Shown here: positions 15,982 to 24,567 of the stretch, piece after piece | How positions within the stretch are numbered: the stretch's first letter is position 1 | Layout of the letters: each line of letters begins with the position of its first letter | From: Nevskiaceae bacterium | Lineage (GTDB): Bacteria; Pseudomonadota; Gammaproteobacteria; Nevskiales; Nevskiaceae | Length of the DNA stretch: 64,000 nucleotides | Assembly: GCA_008012115.1 (NCBI GenBank) | Contig: SSEB01000012.1 | Location: 1 to 64,000 of the forward strand | Direction of reading: 5' to 3' | Position numbers and translations under genes: made by a program | The notes under the pieces: model-generated | The model's input: only the letters and a program-made list of their open reading frames with translations | Told to the model about the DNA's origin: nothing | Database searches by the model: none

Positions 15982-18084
15982 ATGGCGATTCCCGCCGTAC
16001 CTGCTACGCCCGTCAAGAAAACCTTCCAGTACGGTAATCAGACCGTCACCATCGAAACCGGCGCCATCGCCCGTCAGGCCACCGCCGCGGTCACCGTGAC
16101 CATCGACGAGACCGTCGTATTCGTCTCCGTCGTCGGCAAGAAGGAAGCCAAGCCCGAGCAGGATTTCTTCCCGCTCACGGTCGACTACATGGAGCGCTTC
16201 TATGCCGGCGGCCGCGTGCCCGGGGGCTTCTTCAAACGCGAAGGTCGTCCGACAGAAAAGGAAACGCTGACGTCCCGCCTCATCGACCGCCCGCTGCGCC
16301 CGCTGTTCCCGGAGGGCTTCTACAACGAAGTCCAGATCGTGGCGATGGTCATGTCGCTCAACCCGGAAGTCGATGGCGATATTCCCGCGATGCTCGGTGC
16401 CTCGGCGGCGCTGGCGCTGTCGGGCATCCCCTTCGAAGGCCCGATCGGTGCGGCCAAGGTCGGCTTCAAGGACGGCAATTTCATCCTCAATCCGACCCGG
16501 TCGCAGCTCGAGACTTCCGAGCTGGAACTAGTCGTAGCCGGCACCAAGGACGCGGTCCTGATGGTGGAGTCGGAAGCCAAGATGCTGCCGGAAAACGTCA
16601 TGCTCGGCGCTGTGCTGTTCGGCCATGAGCAGATGCAGGCGGCGATCAAGGCCATCAACGAGTTTGCAGCCGAAGCCGGCAAGGCGAAGTGGGATTGGAA
16701 GCCGGCCGACCGCACAGCGGTCAAGGCGCTGGTCGCCCAGTTCGAAGGCGATATCGCCGCCGCTTACGGTATCACCGAGAAGCAGGCGCGCTACGCCAAG
16801 CTCGACGAGGTCACCAAGAAAGCCAAGGCTGCTCGTCCTGCCGACGCGCCGTTCACCGAGAATCAGGTGAAGGCCGAACTCGAAGAGCTGAAAGCGAAGA
16901 TCGTGCGCAACCGCATCCTCGATGGCGCTCCGCGCATCGACGGCCGCGACAAGGTCACGGTGCGTCCGCTGGCCATCAGTGCCGGCGTACTGCCGCGCAC
17001 CCACGGCTCCGCGCTGTTCACGCGTGGTGAAACCCAGGTCATGGCGATCACCACGCTGGGCACCGGCAAGGACTACCAGATCATCGACGCGATCGAAGGC
17101 GAGTGGCATGAAAACTTCATGTTCCACTACAACTTCCCGCCGTACTGCGTTGGCGAAACAGGCCGTCTGAATGCGCCCAAGCGCCGTGAAATCGGCCATG
17201 GCCGTCTCGCCAAGCGCGGCGTCGCAGCGGTCATGCCGGATCTCGACAAGGAATTCCCCTATGTCGTCCGCGTCGTCTCGGAAGTCACCGAATCCAACGG
17301 CTCCTCCTCGATGGCCTCCGTCTGCGGCGCCTGCCTGGCGCTGATGGATGCCGGCGTGCCGCTGAAGGCGCCGGTGGCCGGTGTGGCCATGGGCCTGATC
17401 AAGGAAGGCGAGCGTTGGGCGGTGCTGACCGACATCCTCGGCGACGAAGATCATCTCGGCGACATGGACTTCAAGGTCGCGGGCACCAAGAGCGGTGTGA
17501 CCGCGCTGCAGATGGACATCAAGATCACCGGCATCACCGGCGAGATCATGCGCCAGGCGCTGGCGCAGGCGCTGGATGCGCGTCTGCACATCCTCGGCGC
17601 GATGGATCAGGTGCTGCCCAAGCCGCGTGCGGAAATGTCGCCGTTCGCGCCGCGCATCACCACCATCAAGATTCATCCGGACAAGATTCGCGAGGTCATC
17701 GGCAAGGGTGGCGTCACCATCCGCTCGATCACCGAGGAAACCGGCACCACCATCGACATCGATGACGACGGTACGGTGAAGGTCGCGGCGGTCGACAAGA
17801 CCGCTGCCGACGCGGCGATTGCTCGCATCAATGCGCTGACGCGTGATGTCGAAGTCGGGGCCATCTACGAAGGCAAGGTTGCCAAGCTGATGGACTTCGG
17901 CGCGTTCGTGACCATCCTGCCCGGCAAGGACGGCCTGGTTCACATTTCGCAGCTGGCCGACAAGCGCGTCGAGAAGGTCGAGGATATCGTCAAGGAAGGC
18001 GAGACCGTGCGCGTCAAGGTGCTGGAAGTCGACAAGCAAGGCCGCATCCGTCTGTCGATGAAGTCGGTCGACGTCGCCCAGTAA
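15982..18084 (+). CDS. pnp: Polyribonucleotide nucleotidyltransferase (PNPase)
   Basis: Phosphorolytic 3'-5' exoribonuclease of the degradosome. I chose ATG 15982 (700 residues) because GAGAGAG lies 8 bases upstream; an in-frame GTG at 15973 overlaps that site. Two RNase PH-like domains flank a helical linker. The second carries the catalytic acidic block [18 protein letters not shown] domain ([15 protein letters not shown]) and an S1 domain ([19 protein letters not shown]) end the protein. A strong terminator follows. Confidence 0.98.
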   Translation: MAIPAVPATPVKKTFQYGNQTVTIETGAIARQATAAVTVTIDETVVFVSVVGKKEAKPEQDFFPLTVDYMERFYAGGRVPGGFFKREGRPTEKETLTSRLIDRPLRPLFPEGFYNEVQIVAMVMSLNPEVDGDIPAMLGASAALALSGIPFEGPIGAAKVGFKDGNFILNPTRSQLETSELELVVAGTKDAVLMVESEAKMLPENVMLGAVLFGHEQMQAAIKAINEFAAEAGKAKWDWKPADRTAVKALVAQFEGDIAAAYGITEKQARYAKLDEVTKKAKAARPADAPFTENQVKAELEELKAKIVRNRILDGAPRIDGRDKVTVRPLAISAGVLPRTHGSALFTRGETQVMAITTLGTGKDYQIIDAIEGEWHENFMFHYNFPPYCVGETGRLNAPKRREIGHGRLAKRGVAAVMPDLDKEFPYVVRVVSEVTESNGSSSMASVCGACLALMDAGVPLKAPVAGVAMGLIKEGERWAVLTDILGDEDHLGDMDFKVAGTKSGVTALQMDIKITGITGEIMRQALAQALDARLHILGAMDQVLPKPRAEMSPFAPRITTIKIHPDKIREVIGKGGVTIRSITEETGTTIDIDDDGTVKVAAVDKTAADAAIARINALTRDVEVGAIYEGKVAKLMDFGAFVTILPGKDGLVHISQLADKRVEKVEDIVKEGETVRVKVLEVDKQGRIRLSMKSVDVAQ

Positions 18085-18093
18085 AGTGTTTGC

Positions 18094-18127
18094 AAGGCGG
18101 GCTCTCTACAGGGGAGCCCGCCTTTTC
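18094..18127 (+). terminator. Terminator of the rimP-pnp superoperon
   Basis: Eleven-base stem AAGGCGGGCTC / GAGCCCGCCTT with a 9-base loop, followed by TTTTC, starting 9 bases after the pnp stop. Confidence 0.85.
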
Positions 18128-18237
18128 ATTGGCCTATTGCCAGCGGCGGCGGAATCTTTAACAATCCGCTACCTTCTGAATTGGATAACAAGGGCGCGAG
18201 CAACAGCGTCCAGTGTTGGCCCGGCTCTATCGCGGGC

Positions 18238-18363
18238 AAAAAAGAAGCCCCCAGAAACTGGGGGCTAAGGTGCGAGAAAGGCGCATGGCCTTTCTGGAGG
18301 AGACTTGGATAACCCGGCAATGCGCCCAGCGTTTGCCGGGTTTTTCATTGGTGAGTTATGTTG
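18238..18363 (-). ncRNA. Candidate small RNA with PhaR-like operator
   Basis: A consensus promoter on the minus strand should start a transcript near 18363 that ends at an intrinsic terminator (stem GCCCCCAG / CTGGGGGC, 18247-18265, then TTCTTTTTT). The ~126-nt RNA would fold into three hairpins: CCCGGCAA / TTGCCGGG, AGAAAGGC / GCCTTTCT and the terminator. A pyrimidine-rich single-stranded CUCCUCC lies between the first two and could pair with Shine-Dalgarno sequences. It also holds a 27-codon frame (18348 to 18265, starting MKNPANAG) without a ribosome site, so a micropeptide is the alternative. Its operator is shared with phaR, so polyhydroxybutyrate-linked control is inferred. Confidence 0.6.
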
Positions 18364-18398
18364 CAGTGCAGTATAGGGATCACTTACCTCGATGTCAA
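18356..18398 (-). promoter_or_regulatory. Consensus sigma70 promoter overlapped by PhaR-type operator
   Basis: On the minus strand TTGACA (18398-18393), exactly 17 bases, then TATACT (18375-18370). The 15-base sequence TGCACTGCAACATAA (18370-18356) starts at the last base of the -10 box and covers the likely start site. The same 15 bases occur in front of phaR. Confidence 0.8.
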
Positions 18399-18529
18399 TA
18401 AATAATCGATATTTTTAACGACAATAAAATCAATCAGTTGCTGTGGATAAAAGCGGCAACCATGACGCACACGTCATTCTTTGAACTTTGAGTCTCGGCA
18501 ACCTCGATCGAGGGCGTGTCGGAAGGACG

Positions 18530-19042
18530 TTATGGCGAGGCGGGGTGCTCGCCGCTGCCATCCGCGCGGCGGGACTTGAGCACCTTGGTGCGGCTGGAGA
18601 GATTCTTGATGAACTCCTTGCGCACCGACTTCCAGATCGGCATCTGCCGCTCGGCCAGTTCCTTCAGGAGGTGCAGGGGCTGCTGGGCCTGGCCCAGCAT
18701 GTTGCGCAGCTGTTCCGTGAAGTGGGTCTGGCGGTCGGCGAACAACTGCATCGACAGCTCCAGATACCGGCTGATGCTGTTCTGCATCGGGTCGCCGTAG
18801 TAGCGGATGATGAACAGCAGCAGATCAGTGGTGAAGATCGGGTTGCCGCCTTCCTCCTGCTCGGCGATCACCTGCAGCAGGATGCTGCGCGTGATGTCCT
18901 CGTGCGTGCGCTTGTCCTCGACGCGGAACTTGATGTTCTGCAGCACCAGTTGGCGAATTTCCTCCAGCGTGATGTAGCGGCTGATATCGGTATCGTAGAG
19001 GCGTCGGTTCGGGTATTTCTTGATGATGCGCGTATCGGACAT
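18530..19042 (-). CDS. phaR: Polyhydroxyalkanoate synthesis repressor PhaR
   Basis: Repressor that senses polyhydroxybutyrate granules; in known species it binds phasin and its own promoters and is released when it binds polymer. The 170 residues begin with the PHB accumulation regulatory domain (RIIKKYPNRRLYDTDISRYITL), followed by a repeated PHB-binding region containing LLLFIIRYYGDPMQNSISRYLE, and end in a basic tail. A TGCACTGCAACATAA operator lies 22 bases before the start, which suggests autoregulation. It is downstream of gluQ on the same strand. No phasin or PHB synthase gene lies in this window. Confidence 0.93.
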   Translation of the reverse strand: MSDTRIIKKYPNRRLYDTDISRYITLEEIRQLVLQNIKFRVEDKRTHEDITRSILLQVIAEQEEGGNPIFTTDLLLFIIRYYGDPMQNSISRYLELSMQLFADRQTHFTEQLRNMLGQAQQPLHLLKELAERQMPIWKSVRKEFIKNLSSRTKVLKSRRADGSGEHPASP

Positions 19043-19063
19043 GGCGGGCAGGCGGCGGAAATT

Positions 19064-19078
19064 TTATGTTGCAGTGCA
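19064..19078 (-). promoter_or_regulatory. Putative PhaR operator upstream of phaR
   Basis: TGCACTGCAACATAA on the minus strand, identical over 15 bases to the site at 18356-18370. It directly follows a possible -10 (TTTAAT), the same relative position as at the small RNA promoter. Confidence 0.65.
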
Positions 19079-19103
19079 TTAAAGAATGCCAGAAGCGCGT
19101 CGA

Positions 19104-19991
19104 TTACTCCACTGCGAGGCTTGGCGCGCCCGGCACGAGTACCGCTCGCCAATGCGCAATGGCCCACTCCAGAATCCGGGGGACACTATCGCGTTCGAGA
19201 TCCCGAGGCGGGTTCTGCCCCAGCCAGCGCAGGCAGCGGACGAGGTTGGCGTTCGCCTGCGCTGCGTCGACGGCAGCGGCGTGGTTCTGCTTGCTGAGCT
19301 TCTGCCCGGAGCGATCGGTCAGGACGGGCAGGTGACGGTATGAGGCCCGCGGCAGTCCCAACAGGTCTTGCAGGCAAAGCTGTTGAAAGGTGGAGCCCAG
19401 CAGGTCGGCGCCGCGCACCACCTCGGTGATGCCCTGTGCCGGCTCGTCGACCGCGCAGGCGAGCTGGTAGGCGATCTGCCCGTCGGCGCGTTGCACGACG
19501 AAGTCGCCCATCTCCTCCGCACGATGGCGCTGTTGCGGGCCTTGCCAGCCATCGAGAAAGGTCATCGCGCCGGGATCGACGCGCAGCCGCAGCGCCATGG
19601 GGTGAAGGCTACGGGCCAAGTGGCGGCAGTGGCCGTCGTAGACCGGGCCATCGGGCCCTGTGGGGATGCGTTCAGCAAGCTGGGCGCGCGTGCAGGTACA
19701 GCCGTAGAGCCGGTCCTGCTGGCGCAGCTGCTCCAGGGCTGCGGTGTAGGCCGCGATGTGCTGCGTTTGATAGCGCGGCGCCTCGTCCCACAGCAGGCCA
19801 TGCGCCTCGAGCTGCGCGCAAATCTGTGCATCGGCGCCCTGCACGCAGCGCGGGCGATCCAGGTCGTCGATCCGCAGCAGCCAGCGCCCGCCCTGTGCGC
19901 GCGCCTGCAGGAAACTCGCGAGCGCGGTCAGCAGCGATCCCAGATGCAGGGGGCCGCTGGGCGTCGGCGCAAAGCGGCCGCGATAGCTCAC
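19104..19991 (-). CDS. gluQ: Glutamyl-Q tRNA(Asp) synthetase
   Basis: Truncated class-I synthetase that activates glutamate and attaches it to queuosine-34 of tRNA-Asp. The 295 residues hold the catalytic domain only: RFAPTPSGPLHLGSLLTALA contains the HIGH-like signature and KLSKQ is the KMSKS-like loop. YGCTCTRAQL with the later CRH gives the zinc cluster. There is no anticodon-binding domain, as expected. The start is GTG at 19991, which lies inside the left end of repeat copy 3; no in-frame ATG exists upstream. queF in this window serves the same queuosine pathway. Confidence 0.93.
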   Translation of the reverse strand: MSYRGRFAPTPSGPLHLGSLLTALASFLQARAQGGRWLLRIDDLDRPRCVQGADAQICAQLEAHGLLWDEAPRYQTQHIAAYTAALEQLRQQDRLYGCTCTRAQLAERIPTGPDGPVYDGHCRHLARSLHPMALRLRVDPGAMTFLDGWQGPQQRHRAEEMGDFVVQRADGQIAYQLACAVDEPAQGITEVVRGADLLGSTFQQLCLQDLLGLPRASYRHLPVLTDRSGQKLSKQNHAAAVDAAQANANLVRCLRWLGQNPPRDLERDSVPRILEWAIAHWRAVLVPGAPSLAVE

Positions 19992-20099
19992 CCGCTGTCT
20001 CTCGTTGTCGGTGCCATGCTGTTATTAAATATATGGTGATTATTAAAATATAATATAAATATACACATCCTTGCGGGGCATTGGCGCAACAGCGTGTGG
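19988..20099. repeat. 112-bp palindromic intergenic element, copy 3 (right half diverged)
   Basis: Ends TCACCCGCT (19988-19996) and AGCGTGTGG (20091-20099, one mismatch); core 20021-20066 begins GTTATTAA and ends ATACAC instead of ATAAC. Total length is still 112. It lies between divergent gluQ and the HAD gene, and its left end overlaps the gluQ start codon. Confidence 0.8.
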
Positions 20100-20129
20100 C
20101 AGCGGGGACGTGCCAAATTAGCCAAAAAT

Positions 20130-20159
20130 CACAAATTTGTGTGTGGTTTTCTCTATACT
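20130..20159 (+). promoter_or_regulatory. Palindromic operator and -10 box upstream of the HAD gene
   Basis: A perfect 12-base palindrome CACAAATTTGTG (20130-20141) lies 12 bases before a TATACT -10 box (20154-20159). No -35 match is seen at the right spacing, which suggests an activator- or repressor-dependent promoter. The regulator is unknown. Confidence 0.45.
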
Positions 20160-20242
20160 TTACGGCACTGTCGAACGATGCGTGGGTCACTATCGCATGG
20201 CGTCGTCCATTATCGCTGCTGGTGGTTGGTTCGGTTGATCCG

Positions 20243-21052
20243 ATGACGCTTCGTGCCCTGTTATTCGATGTCGACGGCACCATCGCCGATACCGAGGCGC
20301 TGGGACATCGTCCGGCCTACAACCGCGCCTTCCGTGAACTCGGCCTGTCCTTCCGCTGGGGTCCGAAGCTGTACCGCAAACTGCTGAAGCAGCCCGGCGG
20401 GCGTGAACGGCTGCGCTATTACTTCGAGCACTATCAGCCGGAACTGGGCGAGCATTCCGCCGAGGCCAGCGCCAGCATGGACGCCTGGGTGGGCCGAGTG
20501 CATGAGTTGAAGTCGCATCACTTCCATCGCTACATGCGTCGTGGCCGCGTGCCCCTGCGCCCGGGCGTGGCGCGGCTGATGCGCGAGGCGCGGGAAGCGG
20601 GATTGCGACTGGCCATCGTCACCAACGCCAGCCGCAAGACGCTGGGGCCGGTGCTCAAGTACAGCCTTGGTCCGGAGATGATGGCCGAGGTGGATGTGAT
20701 CGCCAGCGGCGAGGAAGTGCAGAACAAAAAGCCGGCGCCGGACATCTACCTGCTGGCCGCGCAGCGCCTGGGCCTGAAGCCCGAGGAATGCGTGGCGCTG
20801 GAGGATTCCGAGATGGGACTGGAAGCCGCCGCCGCCGCCGGGGTGCGTGTCGTGGTGACGGTCAATGCCGATACCGTGGAGCAGGACTTCGCCGAAGCCT
20901 CCCTCGTCGTCGGCAGCCTGGGTGAGCCGGGCGCGCCCACGCGCGTGCTCAAGGGGCGCCTCAGTGGGCACGGCTGGGTGACCATCGACGCGTTGCGCCA
21001 GTTGTGCGAACCGCCACCGGCCGGCGCCAATCCCAACAGCCGGGTCGCCTAG
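20243..21052 (+). CDS. HAD-superfamily (CbbY/PGP-like) phosphatase
   Basis: Haloacid-dehalogenase family hydrolase, most likely a sugar- or glycerol-phosphate phosphatase. With the ATG at 20243 it has 269 residues beginning MTLRALLFDVDGTIAD; the nucleophile motif DVDGT is at residues 9-13. The helical cap domain lies at about 20-95, and later motifs are IVTNAS, KKPAPDIY and ALEDSEMGLEAA. The frame opens further upstream but the extra residues are not family-like. It precedes an AGPS-like oxidase and glycerol-3-phosphate genes, so a phosphoglycerol substrate is possible but not shown. Confidence 0.85.
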   Translation: MTLRALLFDVDGTIADTEALGHRPAYNRAFRELGLSFRWGPKLYRKLLKQPGGRERLRYYFEHYQPELGEHSAEASASMDAWVGRVHELKSHHFHRYMRRGRVPLRPGVARLMREAREAGLRLAIVTNASRKTLGPVLKYSLGPEMMAEVDVIASGEEVQNKKPAPDIYLLAAQRLGLKPEECVALEDSEMGLEAAAAAGVRVVVTVNADTVEQDFAEASLVVGSLGEPGAPTRVLKGRLSGHGWVTIDALRQLCEPPPAGANPNSRVA

Positions 21053-21091
21053 CTATACTGCCGCGCACATCACGGGGCGCGGAGCGGAAAT

Positions 21092-22687
21092 TTGAGACGC
21101 TGGAACGGTTGGGGCGACGACGCAGACCACTTTGCGCTGACGGACGACGCGCGTCTCTTCCTGCGCCAGCGTATTGGCGAAGGCAGGGCCACGGCCGATG
21201 CCACGCGCGAGGCCGCGCTGGCAACCGTGCCGGCGTCGCGGCTGCAGAGCTCCACGCTGTTCAGCACCGACGCCGCATTGCGTCTGGACCATGCACGGGG
21301 TCAGAGCTTTCCCGACTGGATCGCCATGCGCAGCGGACGCATGGGACCGTACGCCGATGGCGTCGCCTTGCCATCGACACACGACGAAGCGGTTGCGGCG
21401 TTGGCGGAGGCGGCGCGGATTGGCGCCATCGTCATTCCCTACGGGGGTGGCACCAGCGTTGTCGGCCATCTGAATGTTCCGCAGGGCGATCGCCCGGTGG
21501 TCAACATCTCGCTGGAGCGCATGAACCGGCTGCTGGCCCTGGATGAAACCTCGATGCTGGCGACCTTCGGCGCCGGCACGCCCGGTCCGCAGGTGGAGGC
21601 GAAATTGCGTGCCGGCGGTTACCTGCTGGGACATTTCCCGCAGTCTTACGAATATTCGACGCTGGGCGGCTGGGTGGTGACCCGCTCCAGCGGCCAGCAG
21701 TCCTACCGCTACGGCCGCATCGAGAATCTCTTTGCCGGCGGTCGCCTGACGACGCCACGTGGCGAACTCATCGTCGGCGGGCTGCCGGCCTCCAGCGCCG
21801 GTCCGGACCTGCGCGAGGCGGTGATGGGTTCGGAGGGCCGCTTCGGCCTGCTGACGGAGGTGACGGCGCGCATCCGGCGCCTGCCGCAGCGCGAGGACTT
21901 CCACGGCGTGTTTTTCCCGACCTGGGATCTCGGCCTCGAAGCAGTTCGCGCGATGGTGCAGGAAGATGTCGCGCTGTCCATGCTGCGACTGTCCAACGAG
22001 ATCGAGACGGAAACGCAGCTCGCGCTCGTTGCCGGCCATCGCAATGCCATCCAGTGGCTGCAGCGCTATCTGCGCTGGCGCGGCTGCGGACCGGGTCAAT
22101 GCATGCTGATGATCGGCGTCACCGGCAGCGAGCGCGAGTGCCAGCTTTCACGTGCCCGCGCGCTGGAGATCGCGGCGCATTACCGTGGCGTGCACGTCGG
22201 GCGCTTCATGGGCAAGGCCTGGGCCAAGAACCGCTTCCGCGGACCTTACCTGCGCAATTCCCTGTGGGAGTCGGGCTACGCGGCGGACACGGTGGAGACG
22301 GCGATCAACTGGCCCAAGGTCACACCGCTGATGCGCGCCATCGAGAAGGCGGCGGCCGGTGCGCTGGCGGAGCAGGGTGAGCGCGTGCACGCGTTCACGC
22401 ACCTGTCGCACGTGTACCGCCAGGGCTGCAGCATCTACTCGACCTTCGTGTATCGCTCTGCCGGCAGTTACGAGGCGGACTACGAGCGCTGGCGCCAGCT
22501 CAAGGGCAAGGTCTCGGCGGTCATCGTCGAGCATGGCGGCACCATTAGCCACCAGCATGGCGTCGGGGTCGACCACGCGCCGTACCTGCCGGCGGAGAAG
22601 GGCGAGCAGGGCATGGCACTGATCCGCGCGATGGCGCGCGAGTTCGACCCGCAGGGGATGATGAATCCCGGCAAGCTGTTCGCCTGA
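21092..22687 (+). CDS. FAD-linked oxidase related to alkyldihydroxyacetonephosphate synthase
   Basis: VAO-type flavoprotein. The N-terminal RRWNGWGDDADHF block resembles eukaryotic alkyl-DHAP synthase. It is followed by the FAD-binding PCMH domain with PYGGGTSVVGHLN (about residues 118-130) and GHFPQSYEYSTLGGWV, and a C-terminal cap ending GGTISHQHGVGVDHAPYL, with the histidine cluster expected near the flavin, then DPQGMMNPGKLF. 531 residues from a TTG start after GGAGCGG. In ether-lipid synthesis this family exchanges the acyl chain of acyl-DHAP for a fatty alcohol. The neighbours act on glycerol phosphate, so a lipid or glycerophosphate role is inferred. Confidence 0.85.
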   Translation: MRRWNGWGDDADHFALTDDARLFLRQRIGEGRATADATREAALATVPASRLQSSTLFSTDAALRLDHARGQSFPDWIAMRSGRMGPYADGVALPSTHDEAVAALAEAARIGAIVIPYGGGTSVVGHLNVPQGDRPVVNISLERMNRLLALDETSMLATFGAGTPGPQVEAKLRAGGYLLGHFPQSYEYSTLGGWVVTRSSGQQSYRYGRIENLFAGGRLTTPRGELIVGGLPASSAGPDLREAVMGSEGRFGLLTEVTARIRRLPQREDFHGVFFPTWDLGLEAVRAMVQEDVALSMLRLSNEIETETQLALVAGHRNAIQWLQRYLRWRGCGPGQCMLMIGVTGSERECQLSRARALEIAAHYRGVHVGRFMGKAWAKNRFRGPYLRNSLWESGYAADTVETAINWPKVTPLMRAIEKAAAGALAEQGERVHAFTHLSHVYRQGCSIYSTFVYRSAGSYEADYERWRQLKGKVSAVIVEHGGTISHQHGVGVDHAPYLPAEKGEQGMALIRAMAREFDPQGMMNPGKLFA

Positions 22688-22697
22688 CGGAGCGGCC

Positions 22698-23048
22698 ATG
22701 CAAATTGGCGGCGCCGGCTTCGTGGTGATCTATCAATGGCGTCTCAAGGATGGACGCGAGCCGCAGTTCCTCAAGGCCTGGGCGGCGTTGACGGTGCACC
22801 TTCAGGCGCATCGCGGCGCCGGCGCGTCGCGGCTGCACCGCACCGATTACGGCACCTTGATGGCCTATGCGCAATGGCCCGACCAGGCGACCTGGGAGCG
22901 TTCCTGCGACGCGCATGAGGCCGATCAGGCCCTGTCCGATGCGCTGCTCGACGCCGTTGACGAGACCTGGCCGCCTATCCTGATGACACCGCTGAGTGAC
23001 CGCCCCGTCACGGGTGCGCAGGCGGTTGGTGGCCATGTCACGCACTGA
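22698..23048 (+). CDS. Antibiotic-biosynthesis-monooxygenase-like (ABM) dimeric alpha/beta barrel protein
   Basis: Small ferredoxin-like protein of 116 residues with FVVIYQWRLKDGREPQFLKAW at the start and DYGTLMAYAQWPDQATWE in the second half, a pattern of the dimeric alpha/beta barrel family. Its activity is unknown; related proteins are co-factor-free oxygenases or have no known reaction. It begins 10 bases after the oxidase and its stop overlaps the start of the GlpD-like gene by 14 bases, so it belongs to the same operon. Confidence 0.75.
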   Translation: MQIGGAGFVVIYQWRLKDGREPQFLKAWAALTVHLQAHRGAGASRLHRTDYGTLMAYAQWPDQATWERSCDAHEADQALSDALLDAVDETWPPILMTPLSDRPVTGAQAVGGHVTH

Positions 23049-24567
23049 CCTGGTGGCGCTCGCGGATCGCTACGACGCCGTGATCGTCGGCGGCGGCATC
23101 ACCGGTGCCGGCATCCTGCGCGAGGCCGTGCGCACCGGCGCGCGCGTGTTGCTGGTGGAGCAGGGCGACTTCGCGTCGGGCACCTCGTCGTGGTCGTCGA
23201 AACTGGTGCACGGCGGCCTGCGTTATCTCAAGAACGGCCAGTGGCGTCTGACGCTGGAGTCGGTGCGCGAGCGTCAGCGCCTGCTCGACGAGGCGCCAGG
23301 CCTGGTCGAGCCGCTGACATTCCTGATGCCGCTGTACGAGGGCGTGAAACCGGGCCGGGCGACGATGCGCCTGGGCCTGTGGCTCTACGACCGCATGGCC
23401 GGCCAGTCGGCCTCGCGCTGGCTGGCGCGCGACGAACTGCTGCAGCGCGAGCCCGACGTGCGGCAAAGCGGACTGTTGGGCGCGATGCAGTATCTCGACG
23501 CGCGCACCGACGACGCGCGCCTGGTGCTGCGCCTGATGCTCGAATCCGTCGCAGCGGGCGGCGTGGCGCTGAATTACGTGCAGGCGACGCTGCGCAGCGA
23601 GGGCGGTCGCGTGGTCGGCGTCACGCTGCAGGACCGGCTCGCGGGACAGACCCGCGAGATCGCGGCCGGCGTGGTGATCAACGCGGGCGGTGCCTGGGCC
23701 GGCGATCTGCCGGGCGCACCCGCCGGAGCGCCCAGGCTGCGTCCGCTGCGCGGCAGCCATTTCGTGTTTCCGGCACAGCGCCTGCCGCTGAAGCAGGCGG
23801 TGTCCTGGTTGCATCCGCGCGACCGGCGGCCGATCTTCGCCTATCCCTGGGAGGGCGCCGTCGTCTACGGCACCACCGATCTCGATCACGGCGAGACGCT
23901 CGATGCGCCGCAGATGATCGCCGGCGAGGCCGAATACCTGATCGAAGGGCTGACGCACCAGTTCCCGCAGTTGGGCCTGAAGGCCCGCGACGCCGTGTCC
24001 ACCTACGCCGGCGTGCGGCCGGTGGTGGATGGCGGCAAGGACGATCCCTCCGCCGAATCGCGCGAGTCGGCGATGTGGAGCGCGCCGGGCCTGGTCAGCA
24101 TCACCGGCGGCAAGCTCACCACCTTCCGCGTCACCGCGCGGCAGGTGCTGCGCGAGGCCGCGCGGCAATTGCCGATGCTGGCGCCGCTGGCCGAGCAGGC
24201 GGTGTTCGCCGACGCGGCGGCGCTCAACCCTGCGCAGCAACGCCTGTTTGGCCGTCTCGGCGCGGATGCGGCAAGTCAGCTGCTGGCCGGGTCTGCCACG
24301 TCGGAGCTCGCGCTCATCCCCGGCTCGCCGTACGCCTGGGCCGAGTTGCGCTGGGCTGCGCGCCGCGAGCGGGTCTGCCATCTCGACGACCTGCTGATGC
24401 GCCGCACGCGTCTCGGCCTGGTGCTGCCCGGCGGCGCCCGCGACATCCTGCCGCAGGTGCAGGCGATCTGCGCCGAGGAACTGGGCTGGGACGAGGCGCA
24501 CTGGCGCTTCGAGTCGGCGCGTTATCTCGATCATTGGCAGCGGCGGCACGCGCCGCCCGTCGCATGA
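23035..24567 (+). CDS. FAD-dependent glycerol-3-phosphate dehydrogenase/oxidase (GlpD family)
   Basis: Oxidises sn-glycerol-3-phosphate to dihydroxyacetone phosphate at the membrane, passing electrons to quinone or oxygen. ATG 23035 gives 510 residues with the dinucleotide motif AVIVGGGITGAGILREA (about 15-31), then GTSSWSSKLVHGGLRYL, PIFAYPWEGAVVYGTTD and the STYAGVRPVV / SITGGKLTTFR blocks typical of GlpD. It overlaps the ABM gene in front, and its own stop overlaps the kinase start (ATGA). The usual glpF/glpR neighbours are absent, so this is a lipid-type paralogue cluster rather than the standard glycerol regulon. Confidence 0.88.
   Translation: MSRTDLVALADRYDAVIVGGGITGAGILREAVRTGARVLLVEQGDFASGTSSWSSKLVHGGLRYLKNGQWRLTLESVRERQRLLDEAPGLVEPLTFLMPLYEGVKPGRATMRLGLWLYDRMAGQSASRWLARDELLQREPDVRQSGLLGAMQYLDARTDDARLVLRLMLESVAAGGVALNYVQATLRSEGGRVVGVTLQDRLAGQTREIAAGVVINAGGAWAGDLPGAPAGAPRLRPLRGSHFVFPAQRLPLKQAVSWLHPRDRRPIFAYPWEGAVVYGTTDLDHGETLDAPQMIAGEAEYLIEGLTHQFPQLGLKARDAVSTYAGVRPVVDGGKDDPSAESRESAMWSAPGLVSITGGKLTTFRVTARQVLREAARQLPMLAPLAEQAVFADAAALNPAQQRLFGRLGADAASQLLAGSATSELALIPGSPYAWAELRWAARRERVCHLDDLLMRRTRLGLVLPGGARDILPQVQAICAEELGWDEAHWRFESARYLDHWQRRHAPPVA

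Noticed and set aside
18086-18401. Short plus-strand frames downstream of pnp
   Set aside because: They start within the pnp terminator or run through hairpins, and have no ribosome site; the region is better explained by the terminator and the minus-strand RNA.
19672-20283. 203-codon minus-strand frame across repeat copy 3
   Set aside because: It reads gluQ out of frame and crosses an AT-rich repeat; not a plausible protein.
23190-24563. 458 extra codons in frame upstream of the FGGY kinase start
   Set aside because: They overlap the GlpD-like gene out of frame and read as Arg/Ala-rich noise; the kinase clearly starts at 24564.
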